A stretch of 64,000 nucleotides of DNA from Bradyrhizobium sp. SZCCHNS1050 (GCF_032484785.1 NZ_JAUETR010000001.1:3289501-3353500); one strand, 5' to 3'. Counted from the stretch's first letter, positions 18,179 through 29,983 are shown. Notes: a model not told the origin generated them from the sequence alone. A program made the numbers and translations.

Positions 18179-19185
18179 GGAGCTCTTCGTTCTGCGCCCT
18201 CGGCGCAGTCGTGGCATGGGGATGATCGGAGCTGTCAGCGATCGCTCGCGTGCGGTGCCTCTCCAACCTTGCCAGGGTGCGCTGCACGTCGTGTTACCGT
18301 CCGTCCATCCGGCCAGGCGCGATCTCATCGTGCCTAACGGGGGGTAAAATCGCCGCGTTCCGAGTGACCGTGAACAGGGGACGGCGTCATCTCTCCGCAT
18401 CGGGCAACGCGATCGTCAAGATTTATATTGCTATTTTTCCGAAGTCATGCTCTATTCAGCGCATCCCGTCCTCATGCAGAGGGGCGTACGCGTCGTCACG
18501 ATACGTTGAGGCGGGGAGCGGTGGCCGCGGGCCTGTCAGGTGCTTTTGCGCTGGACGATTGGCAGTTCGCGGACGTTCAAGCCGTGTGGTCCTGGCGCCC
18601 CGAAGCTGGCGCCAAGCCTGCGTGACATCACGTGTCGCGCTGGTGACGGGGGCAAACAAGCCGGTCCCCGGGGAGAGCTCGGAGCAGACGTTAAGCCCAT
18701 CGCGCAGGGAGGGCCGGGCCTGTCCGGCTGAACCTGTGGTACCTGCCGCCTGCATTCTTTTGAGCAGGCGGGCCACGGGCCTCAGTCGGGGCCCGGCCTT
18801 CCCTGCGCCCTCTGCAAAATTCAGAGGGCGAACGACATGCATCCCTCGAGCAAATCATGCTGCGAGAAGGCTGAGGCATGTCTACGGCTCGCGTTGCAGC
18901 CAATGATCATCGTATCGGGGAGCATCAAACGGATGCGTATGAGGGCTGCGTTGCGAGGCACGCTGCCCACCCTCCCCTGGAGGGGGAGGGTCGCCTCTCA
19001 TGAGCGCAGCGAAACGTGAGGCGGGGTGGGGTGATCTCTCCACAGGCGCCAGCGCCCGCGGCTCACCCCACCCCGCTCGCCCGCTTCGCGTGCGATCGAC
19101 CCTCCCCCTCCAGGGGAGGGTGGCATCTCGCTCGTGGACGGATTTCGGCGCACGCGATGACGAAGCAGAGATCACCGCGATCAGC
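18179..19185. other. Gene-free 1-kb region with dispersed repeat DNA
   Basis: No convincing gene on either strand. From about 18440 to 18900 the minus strand could encode a stretch containing FAEGAGKAGPRLRP and PSLRDGLNVC. From memory, this recurs as a spurious ORF in many Bradyrhizobium genomes, so I read it as a dispersed non-protein repeat. From 18967 to 19123 lies a large nested palindrome, listed separately. Confidence 0.5.
18967..19123. repeat. 157-bp nested palindromic element
   Basis: Outer arms 18967-18993 and 19097-19123 are exact 27-bp reverse complements. Inner arms GCGGGGTGGGGTGA (19021-19034) and TCACCCCACCCCGC (19063-19076) are an exact 14-bp pair. Each outer arm also has its own internal near-palindrome. 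The structure is MITE/REP-like. The related G-rich module GGCGGGGTGGGG recurs inside polA at 21190. Confidence 0.85.
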
Positions 19186-22100
19186 TCAATGCGCCTCGTC
19201 CCAATTGTCGGCGGCCCGCGCATCGACATGCAGCGGCACCGACAGCAGCACCGCCGGGAAGGGGGCGTCCTGCATGACGTGCTGCACCACCGGCAAGGTC
19301 GCGGCGACCTCGCCGTTCGGCACCTCGAAGATCAGTTCGTCATGCACCTGCAGCAGCATCTGAGCCGACAGCTTCTTTTGCGCCAGGGCCTCCTCGACGC
19401 GGATCATGGCGCGCCGGATGATGTCGGCCGCGGTGCCCTGCAGCCGCGCGTTGATCGCGGCGCGCTCGTTGAAGGCGCGCACCGAGGCGTTGGAGGCCTT
19501 GATCTCGGGGTAATGGCACTTGCGGCCGAACAGCGTGGTGACATAGCCGTGCTTGCGGCAGAACTCCTTGGTCGCGTCCATGTAGTCGCGAATGCCGGGG
19601 AAGCGCTCGAAATAGCGCTTGATGTAGGCCGAGGCCTCCTCGCGGGCGATGCCGAGCTGGTTGGCGAGGCCGAACGCGGAGATGCCGTAGATGATGCCGA
19701 AATTGATCGCCTTGGCGCGGCGGCGCACCTCGCTCGGCATGTCCTTGATCGGCACGCCGAACATCTCGGATGCCGTCATCGCGTGGATGTCGAGCCCGTC
19801 CTTGAACGCCTGTTTCAGCACGGGGATGTCGGCGATCTCCGCGAGCAGCCGCAACTCGATCTGCGAGTAGTCGGCCGACACCAGCTTATGGCCCGGCGTC
19901 GCGATGAAGGCGCGGCGGATCTTGCGGCCATCTTCGGTCCGCACCGGGATGTTCTGCAGATTCGGCTCGTTCGACGACAGCCGGCCGGTGGTGGTCGCCG
20001 CCAGCGCGTAAGTGGTGTGCACGCGATGCGTCTGCGGGTTGACATAGGTCGGCAGCGCATCGGTATAGGTCGATTTCAGCTTCGAGACCTGGCGCCATTC
20101 CAGGATCTTGCGCGCGAAATCGTTGCCCTGCTCGGCGAGATCATCGAGGATGGAGGCAGAGGTCGACCAGGCGCCGGTCTTGGTCTTGGTGCCGCCCGAC
20201 AGGCCCATCTTGCCGAACAGGATGTCGCCGATCTGCTTCGGGCTGCCGACATTGATCGGCTCGCCGGCCAGCTCCTGCAACTCGGCCTCGACGCGCGCCG
20301 CGGTCTGGGCGAAGTCGCCGGACAGGCGCGACAGCACCTGGCGGTCGATCGAGATGCCGCGCCGCTCCATGCGCGCCAGCACCGACACCAGCGGCCGCTC
20401 CAGGGTCTCGTAGACCGCGGTCATGCGCTCCGCCGTGAGGCGCGGCTTCAGCACGCGCCAGACCCGATGGATGACATCGGCGGCTTCCGCGGAATGCGCG
20501 GTCGCGCGATCGATGGCGACCTGCTCGAAGGTCAGCTTGTTCCGGCCGCTCCCGATCAGCTCACCTTCACTGATCATGGCGTGTCCGAGCACGTGCTCGG
20601 ACAGCGAGTCGAGCTTCTGCGATCCACGTCCGGCGTCCAGCGCGTAGCTCATCAGCTGCACGTCGTCGGTGTTGGTCAGGGTGATGCCGGCCTGCGCCAG
20701 CATCACGGCCGTGAACTTGATGTTGAAGCCGATCTTGAGCAGGCCGGCCGATTCCAGGATGGGCGTCAGGGCAGCGAGCGCCTCGCTGTCCCTGATCTGG
20801 CCAGGTGCGAGCCCGGCATCGAACAGGCCGCCGCCATCGCCGGCCTGGCGATGAGCCAGTGGGATGTAGCAGGCGTCGTTCGGCGCCAGCGCCAACGCGA
20901 TGCCGCACAGGCTGGCCTGCATCGGATCGATCGAGCTGGCTTTGACATCGATGGTGACCCGACCGAAGTCATGGACGCGGGCGAGCCACGCATTCAGCTC
21001 CGGTACGGTGCGCACGGTCTGATATTTATCGCGATCGATCCGCGCGCTCTTGGCCGCCTCGGCCCTGGACTCGGCGAGGCTGGCGGGTGTGCCTTTGCTC
21101 ATCGCCGACTTGTCGGTGCGCGGGTCACCGCTGCGAGGAGCGGCGGCTGGCTTGCTCAGTGTGCTCCCTCCCCCGCTTGCGGGGGAGGGCGGGGTGGGGG
21201 CTGCGGCCGGACTCGATCCCACCTTCAACTGTTCATCCGCCGACACGTCGGCCGGATCGATCTGCGAATACTCGGCGACGCGGCGCGTCAGCGTGGTGAA
21301 CTCCATCGCCTTGAGGAAGGCGATCAGCTTGCGCGGATCGGGCTCGTGCACCGCGAGGTCGTCGAGTGGCACATCGAGCACGACCTTGTCGTCGAGCAGC
21401 ACCAACTGGCGCGAGATCCGCGCCTTCTCGGCGTTCTCGATCAGAGCCTCGCGCCGCTTCGGCTGCTTGATCTCGCTTGCGCGCGTCAGCAGGCCTTCGA
21501 GATCGCCATAGTCGGTGATCAACTGCGCGGCGGTCTTGATGCCGATGCCGGGCACGCCCGGCACGTTGTCGGTGGAATCGCCGGCCAGCGCCTGCACCTC
21601 GACCACCTTCTCCGGCGGCACGCCGAACTTCTCGATCACCTCGGCGACCCCGATGCGCCGGTCCTTCATCGTGTCGTACATCGTGACGCAGTCGTTGACG
21701 AGCTGCATCAAATCCTTGTCCGAGGACACGATGGTGGTGGTGGCGCCGCGCTCGCAGGCAAGCCGCGCATAAGTCGCGATCAGGTCGTCCGCCTCGAAGC
21801 CCGATTGCTCCAGGCACGGCAGGTCGAAGGCGCGGACGGCCTCGCGGATCAGCGCGAATTGCGGGATCAGGTCGTCGGGCGCCGGCGGCCGGTGCGCCTT
21901 GTAGTCGGCGTAGATCTTGTTGCGGAACGTGACCTCGGACTTGTCGAACACGATGGCCAGATGCGTCGGTCGGTCGGTCTCGGGCATGTCGCGCAGCAGC
22001 TTCCACAGCATGTTGCAGAAGCCGAGCACGGCATTGACCTGCAGCCCGTCGGACTTGCGGTTGAGCGGCGGCAGCGCGTGATAGGCGCGGAAGATGTAGG

Positions 22101-22206
22101 ACGAGCCGTCGACCAGGAACACATGGTCGCCGTTGGCCGCGCCCTTGGCGGCGGCAGGCACAGGGGCGGCGGGCGTGGCGGCGGCTTTCTGGGGAGCTTT
22201 GGGCAT
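19186..22206 (-). CDS. polA: DNA polymerase I with degenerate proofreading domain
   Basis: Fills gaps and removes RNA primers in replication and repair. The 5'-3' exonuclease domain spans residues about 25-310 (FLVDGSSYIFRAYHALPP; GDSTDNVPGVPGIG). A low-complexity linker encoded by a palindromic repeat is at about 336-350. The 3'-5' exonuclease-like domain spans about 405-600, and the polymerase domain follows to 1006 with motif A SADYSQIELRLLAEIA, motif B RRAKAINFGIIYG and motif C QVHDELIFE. Judged by E. coli, the proofreading residues are mostly lost: IDVKAS at 419 (Glu to Lys at 422), KFTAV (Asp to Thr at 499), and HSAEAAD (Tyr to His 571, Asp to Ala 575). The gene is therefore predicted to lack proofreading while keeping polymerase and flap exonuclease functions. 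Confidence 0.95.
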   Translation of the reverse strand: MPKAPQKAAATPAAPVPAAAKGAANGDHVFLVDGSSYIFRAYHALPPLNRKSDGLQVNAVLGFCNMLWKLLRDMPETDRPTHLAIVFDKSEVTFRNKIYADYKAHRPPAPDDLIPQFALIREAVRAFDLPCLEQSGFEADDLIATYARLACERGATTTIVSSDKDLMQLVNDCVTMYDTMKDRRIGVAEVIEKFGVPPEKVVEVQALAGDSTDNVPGVPGIGIKTAAQLITDYGDLEGLLTRASEIKQPKRREALIENAEKARISRQLVLLDDKVVLDVPLDDLAVHEPDPRKLIAFLKAMEFTTLTRRVAEYSQIDPADVSADEQLKVGSSPAAAPTPPSPASGGGSTLSKPAAAPRSGDPRTDKSAMSKGTPASLAESRAEAAKSARIDRDKYQTVRTVPELNAWLARVHDFGRVTIDVKASSIDPMQASLCGIALALAPNDACYIPLAHRQAGDGGGLFDAGLAPGQIRDSEALAALTPILESAGLLKIGFNIKFTAVMLAQAGITLTNTDDVQLMSYALDAGRGSQKLDSLSEHVLGHAMISEGELIGSGRNKLTFEQVAIDRATAHSAEAADVIHRVWRVLKPRLTAERMTAVYETLERPLVSVLARMERRGISIDRQVLSRLSGDFAQTAARVEAELQELAGEPINVGSPKQIGDILFGKMGLSGGTKTKTGAWSTSASILDDLAEQGNDFARKILEWRQVSKLKSTYTDALPTYVNPQTHRVHTTYALAATTTGRLSSNEPNLQNIPVRTEDGRKIRRAFIATPGHKLVSADYSQIELRLLAEIADIPVLKQAFKDGLDIHAMTASEMFGVPIKDMPSEVRRRAKAINFGIIYGISAFGLANQLGIAREEASAYIKRYFERFPGIRDYMDATKEFCRKHGYVTTLFGRKCHYPEIKASNASVRAFNERAAINARLQGTAADIIRRAMIRVEEALAQKKLSAQMLLQVHDELIFEVPNGEVAATLPVVQHVMQDAPFPAVLLSVPLHVDARAADNWDEAH
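21166..21189. repeat. Palindromic repeat inside the polA coding frame
   Basis: CCCTCCCCCGC and GCGGGGGAGGG are exact inverted arms around TT, followed by CGGGGTGGGG. Read on the minus strand it encodes the PPSPASGGGST linker of PolA. It resembles the C/G-rich repeats at 16190 and 18967. Confidence 0.75.
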
Positions 22207-22278
22207 GGCCGCAATGTAGGGATTTTCGCTCGCATTGACAGCCGTGACGACGCCATGCGCACCGGATTTTTCCGCCCC

Positions 22279-23130
22279 TCAGTCCGGTCGGACGCAGCGG
22301 GTCAGGAACTCCATGACGGCGCGAATGAGGGGCGTGCGCCTGAGGTCGCGATGAACGATGAGCCAGATGTCCCTGCTGATGGCCGCGCCGGCTTCGAAGC
22401 GGGTGAGGTCGGGATCATGATCGCCGAGAAAATGCGGCAGGGCGGCGAGCCCCAGCCCTGCGCGCGCCGCTGCGGCCTGGCTCTCGAGATCGCTGCTCCG
22501 AAACACGATCGGGCGCTGCCCGGCGACCGCCTTCAGCCATTGCTGCTGGGGTGCCGAATCCATGCTGGCATCATAGGCGATGAATCCGAGCGCATGCTGC
22601 GGCGTCTCCTTGAGATAGTGCGGCGCGCCGTAGAGGTTGAAGCCGAAGCGGCCGATCTTGCGTGCGATCAGGCCGGGCTCGTCGGGACGGGACAGTCGCA
22701 GAGCGATGTCGGCTTCCCGTCGGTTGAGCGAGGCGCTGCGCTTCTCGCCGATCAGCTTGATGATGATGGCGGGATGCCGTCGGCGCAGCTCGACCAGCCG
22801 TGGCGCGATCAGCCTGTTGGCGAGCGTCGGCGGCGCGCTGACCGAGACCTCACCGGCCAGACCGGGACGCGATGCGACCACGGCGCGCTCGATCGCGAAC
22901 GCGGCCTGCTCCATCGGGCCGGCGGCCGCGGCGAGGCGGCGGCCGTCCTCGGTCAGCTCATAGGCCCGCGCTCGGCGGTCGACCAGCTTCAGCCCGGTGG
23001 CCCGTTCCAGGGCCGCGACCCGGCGGGCCACCGTGACATGATCGACGCCGAGACCACGTGCGGCGGCCGACAGCGTGCCCTCGCGGGCCAGCGTCACGAA
23101 GTGGTGAAGGTCGGTCCAGTCGATCCGCAT
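22279..23130 (-). CDS. LysR-family transcriptional regulator
   Basis: A 283-residue regulator. The N-terminal winged helix-turn-helix is MRIDWTDLHHFVTLAREGTLSAAARGLGVDHVTVARRVAALE. The effector-binding domain begins near residue 90 (GEVSVSAPPTLANRLIAP). LysR proteins usually control the divergent neighbour, here a quinone oxidoreductase gene 99 bp away, in response to a small ligand. The start is ATG 23128-23130; upstream codons in frame are unrelated to the family. Confidence 0.88.
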   Translation of the reverse strand: MRIDWTDLHHFVTLAREGTLSAAARGLGVDHVTVARRVAALERATGLKLVDRRARAYELTEDGRRLAAAAGPMEQAAFAIERAVVASRPGLAGEVSVSAPPTLANRLIAPRLVELRRRHPAIIIKLIGEKRSASLNRREADIALRLSRPDEPGLIARKIGRFGFNLYGAPHYLKETPQHALGFIAYDASMDSAPQQQWLKAVAGQRPIVFRSSDLESQAAAARAGLGLAALPHFLGDHDPDLTRFEAGAAISRDIWLIVHRDLRRTPLIRAVMEFLTRCVRPD

Positions 23131-23229
23131 GTTCGAATATTCACAACAGGGGAGCCAAATTGGGCAATTCCGCAGAATGCCAACGCTGACCACACTGTCC
23201 GGATCAAGGCAAGATGTGTGGAGACGGGC

Positions 23230-24198
23230 ATGGTTGCTATCGTTCGACTGAAGTCACCCGGCGGCGCGGAGAATCTGGTGCTCGAGAATGTTGAGCTGCC
23301 GGCGCCGGGCGCCAACGAGATCCGGCTGCGCCACACCGCGATCGGCGTGAACTTCATCGATATCTATCAGCGCAGCGGCCTCTATCCGCTGCCCGACGGA
23401 ATTCCTGGCGTCGAAGGGGCGGGGGTCGTGACGGCGAAAGGCGCGGACGTGACAGAGTTGTCCGTCGGCGACCGCGTCGCCTATGCCGGCGCCCCGGTCG
23501 GCGCCTATGCCTCGGAGCGAAATCTGCCCGCCTGGCGCGCGATGCCGCTGCCCGACGCCGTGTCTGAAGCGAGCGCTGCGTCGACCCTGCTGAAAGGCAT
23601 CACGGCGGCGATGCTGCTCAATCGTACCTATGCCGTCGGAGCCGGAACGACGCTGTTGGTGCACAGTGCCGCCGGCGGGCTCGGCCAGGTGCTGACGCGA
23701 CTGGCTCGGCTGCGCGGCGCGACCGTCATCGGCACGGTGAGCTCGGAGGCCAAGGCGGAGCTCGCGCGTGCCGCCGGCGCGCGCCATCTGATCGTCGGCC
23801 GGGATGCTGACTTTGTCGATGCCGTGAAGCGATTGACCGACGGGCGCGGCGTCGATGTCGCCTATGATGGCGTCGGCGGCAAGACGCTTGCGCGGACGCT
23901 CGCCTGCGTCAGGCCGTTCGGGACGGTCGCCAGCATCGGTCAGTCCGGCGGTCCAATTCCAAGCCTTACCGTCGAGGAGCTGGGGCCGCGCCGCAGCCTG
24001 TCGCTGGCACGCCCGAGCGTGATGGCCCATATCAACGATGTCGCCGACTATCGCAGGGATGCAGCGACGGTTCTCGCCGCGCTCGCCGATGGCGATCTCG
24101 TCGGCCACGGCACCGCGTATCCGCTGGCGCGGGCCGTCGAGGCCCATATCGATCTGGAGAGCGGCCGCAGCCGTGGCGCGCTGCTTCTGGTGCCCTGA
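23230..24198 (+). CDS. NADPH:quinone oxidoreductase (zinc-independent MDR family)
   Basis: A 322-residue medium-chain dehydrogenase/reductase of the quinone oxidoreductase type, which reduces quinones with NADPH. The N-terminal GroES-like domain has GVNFIDIYQRSGLYP and GVEGAGVVTAKG. The Rossmann domain has VHSAAGGLGQVLTRLARLRGA. It lacks the zinc-binding cysteines of alcohol dehydrogenases, as expected. The start is ATG 23230. It is divergent from the LysR gene, which is its likely regulator. A much longer open frame upstream is the antisense shadow of polA. Confidence 0.9.
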   Translation: MVAIVRLKSPGGAENLVLENVELPAPGANEIRLRHTAIGVNFIDIYQRSGLYPLPDGIPGVEGAGVVTAKGADVTELSVGDRVAYAGAPVGAYASERNLPAWRAMPLPDAVSEASAASTLLKGITAAMLLNRTYAVGAGTTLLVHSAAGGLGQVLTRLARLRGATVIGTVSSEAKAELARAAGARHLIVGRDADFVDAVKRLTDGRGVDVAYDGVGGKTLARTLACVRPFGTVASIGQSGGPIPSLTVEELGPRRSLSLARPSVMAHINDVADYRRDAATVLAALADGDLVGHGTAYPLARAVEAHIDLESGRSRGALLLVP

Positions 24199-24206
24199 CG
24201 GTGACG

Positions 24207-25259
24207 CTACTCCGCCGGCTGCAACACGGCTTTCGGCTTCGGCGGCGCGATCCAGAACGCGATCGGGCGCTCGAACAGGAAGCGTGCGCCGAGGCGCAAC
24301 GCGAGGCGCCAGATCACGAGCGCGCCGAGCACGCCGGCGACGGTCACGAGCAGGGAGATCGTGCCGATGTCGGCGATGGCGCCCGTCTTCAGCAACAAGG
24401 TGCGGGTCGCCGCCATCGGCAGGAAGAAGGCGAGATAGATCACGATCGAATGCTCGCCGCAGAACCGCAATGCGTTGAGGAGCTGCGCGCGCGCCAGCAG
24501 CGTGCCGGCGATGATGATGGCGACGGCGCCGGCATAGCCGAGCATGAGGGAGACAGCCGGCCATTCGCTGACACCGAGGTTCACCAGCGATTGGTTGATC
24601 ACCGCCCAGGCGAGCAGGCCGACGATGGCGAGCATCGGCTGCGACCGCGCGCGATCCGACAGCGCGAAGATGGTGGGCGCGAACAGATAGCCCGAATAGA
24701 TGTAGACGAAGCGGGCGCAGAATTCGTCGATCACGGTCCAGCCGGTGACGATGTGCGCCATTTCGAGGCCGGCCGCGACGCCCCAGATCACCGGCGCGGG
24801 CAGCTTTCGCGTCAGTTTGATGACGACGAAGAAGATCGGCAGCAGATAGATGAACCACAGCGTGCCGAACGGCTCGATGAAGGATTCCAGGTACAGGTAG
24901 CCGGCGTGCGGCCAGCCGGATGCGGCGGCGAAGCCGGGCGCCTTGAAGCCGAACTGGATGGTCACCCACAGGACGTAGAAGTAGGCGAAATGCACGACCT
25001 TGCGGTCGAGATAGGTACGCCAGTCGCGGTTGATCACCAGTGGCAGAAACAGGCCGGAAATCAGGAAGAAGTCGGGCATCCGGAACGGCTTGGCGAAGGC
25101 GACGACGGCGTGCATGAAGCCGGTCTCGCCGGCGGCGAGCTCGACGCCGAGCACCGAGTGCATCATCACCACCATGATGATGCAGATACCCTTGGCGTAG
25201 TCCACCCAGTCGATGCGCGTCTCGGTTCCGGCCGTTTTCGGCGTACCATTCGCGGTCAT
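24207..25259 (-). CDS. Acyltransferase family 3 membrane protein
   Basis: A 350-residue inner-membrane protein with about ten hydrophobic spans. It begins RIDWVDYAKGICIIMVVMMHSVLG, with the conserved histidine of the acyltransferase_3 (OafA/NodX-like) family, and contains FRMPDFFLISGLF. Members acetylate or acylate polysaccharides, lipopolysaccharide or glycans. The neighbouring ugd suggests a surface-polysaccharide role, which is inference. The start is ATG 25257-25259; the frame extends to 25433 without family similarity. Confidence 0.82.
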   Translation of the reverse strand: MTANGTPKTAGTETRIDWVDYAKGICIIMVVMMHSVLGVELAAGETGFMHAVVAFAKPFRMPDFFLISGLFLPLVINRDWRTYLDRKVVHFAYFYVLWVTIQFGFKAPGFAAASGWPHAGYLYLESFIEPFGTLWFIYLLPIFFVVIKLTRKLPAPVIWGVAAGLEMAHIVTGWTVIDEFCARFVYIYSGYLFAPTIFALSDRARSQPMLAIVGLLAWAVINQSLVNLGVSEWPAVSLMLGYAGAVAIIIAGTLLARAQLLNALRFCGEHSIVIYLAFFLPMAATRTLLLKTGAIADIGTISLLVTVAGVLGALVIWRLALRLGARFLFERPIAFWIAPPKPKAVLQPAE

Positions 25260-25410
25260 GCTGTCCCTCTTTGGCGCGGAGCTGCCGCATTGTCGGGCAG
25301 AGCCGTTAATACTCCTCCTTGTCATCCAAACGTCATGCCGTTTTCTAAATTCCCCTTGAACCGCAAATGGTTTAAGACGCGAAAGTATTAACCTTGAAGG
25401 ATGGGTTTCG

Positions 25411-26730
25411 ATGCGAATTGCGATGATCGGCACGGGCTATGTGGGTCTGGTGTCCGGTGCCTGCTTCGCCGATTTCGGTCACCAGGTGACCTGCGTGGAC
25501 AAGGACGAGAGCAAGATCGCCGCGCTGCATCGCGGAGAAATCCCGATCTTCGAGCCCGGCCTGGATGCGCTGGTCGCGGCCAACGTCAAGGCCAAGCGGC
25601 TCGATTTCACCACGGACCTCAAGCAGCCGGTCGCCGAGGCCGACGCCGTGTTCATCGCGGTTGGTACGCCGTCGCGGCGCGGCGACGGACACGCCGACCT
25701 CACTTACGTCTATGCCGCGGCGCGCGAGATCGCGGCCTCGCTCACCGGCTTCACCGTGGTCGTGACGAAGTCGACGGTGCCGGTCGGCACCGGCGACGAG
25801 GTCGAGCGCATCATCCGCGAGACCAATCCGACGGCCGACGTCGTCGTCGCCTCCAATCCGGAATTCCTGCGCGAGGGTGCCGCGATCCGCGATTTCAAAT
25901 GGCCGGATCGCATCGTCGTCGGCACCGCGGACGAGCGCGGCCGCAAGGTGCTCGGCGACATCTATCGCCCGCTGTCGTTGAACCAGGCGCCGATGATGTA
26001 CACCGAGCGCCGCACCGCCGAACTGATCAAATACGCCGCCAATGCGTTCCTCGCCACCAAGATCACCTTCATCAACGAGGTCGCCGATCTCGCCGAGAAG
26101 GTCGGCGCCGACGTGCAGGAGGTGGCGCGCGGCATCGGTCTCGACAACCGCATCGGCTCCAAGTTCCTGCATGCCGGTCCGGGCTTCGGCGGCTCGTGCT
26201 TCCCGAAGGACACGCGTGCGCTGATCAAGATCGCGCAGGACTACGACACGCAGCTGCGCATCGTCGAATCGGTGCTGGCGGTGAATGACAACCGCAAGCG
26301 CGCGATGGCGCGCAAGGTGGCGCATGCCGTCGGCGGCAATCTGCGCGGCAAGACGGTCGCGGTGCTCGGCCTCACCTTCAAGCCGGAGACCGACGACATG
26401 CGCGAGGCACCGTCGATCCCGCTGGTGACCGGTCTGCTCGACATGGGCGCCAAGGTCCGCGCGCATGATCCCGTCGGCATCGAGCAGGCCAAGAAGGAGC
26501 TGCCGGAGATCGCCTACTACGACGATCCCTATGAGTGCGCGACCGGCGCCGATGCGATGGTGCTGGTCACCGAATGGGTGCAGTACCGCGCCATGGATCT
26601 CGATCGCCTCAAGGAGGTGATGGCTCATCCGGTCGTCGTCGATTTGCGCAATGTCTACCGCCCCGACGAGATGGCCGCCCACGGCTTCGTCTACGAGAGC
26701 GTCGGCAGGCCGTCGGTGAAGGGCGGTTGA
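25411..26730 (+). CDS. ugd: UDP-glucose 6-dehydrogenase
   Basis: Oxidises UDP-glucose to UDP-glucuronate with two NAD+, supplying exopolysaccharide and LPS sugars. The N-terminal Rossmann motif is MRIAMIGTGYVGLVSGACF. The catalytic cysteine sits in FGGSCFPKDTRAL near residue 265. The C-terminal UDP-binding domain starts near residue 320 (VLGLTFKPETDDMREAPS). The 439-residue length is normal. It is divergent from the acyltransferase gene, with about 150 bp between starts. A GTCATACC repeat element follows its stop. Confidence 0.93.
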   Translation: MRIAMIGTGYVGLVSGACFADFGHQVTCVDKDESKIAALHRGEIPIFEPGLDALVAANVKAKRLDFTTDLKQPVAEADAVFIAVGTPSRRGDGHADLTYVYAAAREIAASLTGFTVVVTKSTVPVGTGDEVERIIRETNPTADVVVASNPEFLREGAAIRDFKWPDRIVVGTADERGRKVLGDIYRPLSLNQAPMMYTERRTAELIKYAANAFLATKITFINEVADLAEKVGADVQEVARGIGLDNRIGSKFLHAGPGFGGSCFPKDTRALIKIAQDYDTQLRIVESVLAVNDNRKRAMARKVAHAVGGNLRGKTVAVLGLTFKPETDDMREAPSIPLVTGLLDMGAKVRAHDPVGIEQAKKELPEIAYYDDPYECATGADAMVLVTEWVQYRAMDLDRLKEVMAHPVVVDLRNVYRPDEMAAHGFVYESVGRPSVKGG

Positions 26731-26739
26731 CATGGCATT

Positions 26740-26834
26740 GTCATACCCTGCGCAGGCGGGGTATCCAGTACGCCCGATCTTCGTGATCCGCGAGATTTGC
26801 GCTTACTGGATCATCCGCCTTCGCGGGTGATGAC
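26740..26834. repeat. GTCATACC...GATGAC palindromic mosaic repeat
   Basis: The ends are GTCATACC and GGTGATGAC, with inner complementary GGTATCCAGTACGC and GCTTACTGGATCATCC segments. It lies between ugd and hrpB. The same architecture recurs at 44074-44173 and, more diverged, at 39437-39536. Confidence 0.75.
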
Positions 26835-26846
26835 GGGTTACTGCTA

Positions 26847-29321
<2,475 letters not shown>

Positions 29322-29470
29322 CTCATGCAAATTGTACCGCCGCCGTCGTTGTCGTTAACGCTTCACTCATCGTTTTCGCCAAAATGGCGGCGGCAGCCGG
29401 TCGTTCGCAGTCGCCCGTCAGCGGCTTTGATGGTCAAATCGGTTGCGGGGTAAAGTCGGGCGTTTGCGTC

Positions 29471-29983
29471 ATGCGTAACATAATGATCTTCGCGGCCGTT
29501 CTCGTCGGTCTCGGCACCTTCATGGCGCAACTGGCCGATCGCCTGACCCCCGCGTCGGCATCCGCGACGCCGTCCGCGCGGGTTGCCACGGCGGAACCGT
29601 CTGCTGCGGGCCAGCGCAGCCTGAGCATTCCGACCGACCGCCGCGGTCACTTCCGCGCCGACGGCCGCATCGACGGCCAGCGCATCAGCTTCATGGTCGA
29701 TACCGGCGCCTCGATGGTCGCGCTGAACGAGAGCTCGGCCGCCCGTTTCGGCCTGCGTCCGGCGCGCGGCGACTACACCGCCACCGTCACCACGGCCAAC
29801 GGCACCGTGAAGGCCGCCCGGGCCAGGCTTGCGATGGTCGAGCTCGGCGAGCTCACCGTGCGTGACGTCGATGCCCTGGTGCTGCCCGATACGGCGCTGT
29901 CGGAGAATCTGCTTGGCCTGTCGTTCCTGTCCAAGCTGAAGCGTTTCGCCTACGCCAACGGCCAGATGGTGCTGGAGCAGTAG
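29471..29983 (+). CDS. Retropepsin-like clan AA aspartic protease (TIGR02281 type)
   Basis: A 170-residue exported or membrane-anchored protease. The N-terminus RNIMIFAAVLVGLGTFMAQL is a hydrophobic anchor. The protease fold carries SFMVDTGASMVALNESSA, with the single catalytic Asp of a retropepsin half, so it probably works as a dimer. VLPDTALSENLLGLSFLSKL is the family's closing segment. The start is ATG 29471. The 149 bp separating it from hrpB suggest its own promoter. Confidence 0.85.
   Translation: MRNIMIFAAVLVGLGTFMAQLADRLTPASASATPSARVATAEPSAAGQRSLSIPTDRRGHFRADGRIDGQRISFMVDTGASMVALNESSAARFGLRPARGDYTATVTTANGTVKAARARLAMVELGELTVRDVDALVLPDTALSENLLGLSFLSKLKRFAYANGQMVLEQ

Noticed and set aside
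18456..18842. Minus-strand 128-residue ORF
   Set aside because: Likely a recurrent spurious translation of a dispersed repeat; no ribosome site or domain.
19000..23229. First part of a 1732-codon plus-strand frame
   Set aside because: Antisense to polA and the LysR gene; only the last 322 codons (from 23230) are a real gene.
25372..25391. Possible CtrA site upstream of ugd
   Set aside because: The two TTAA half-sites are 12 bases apart, not seven.
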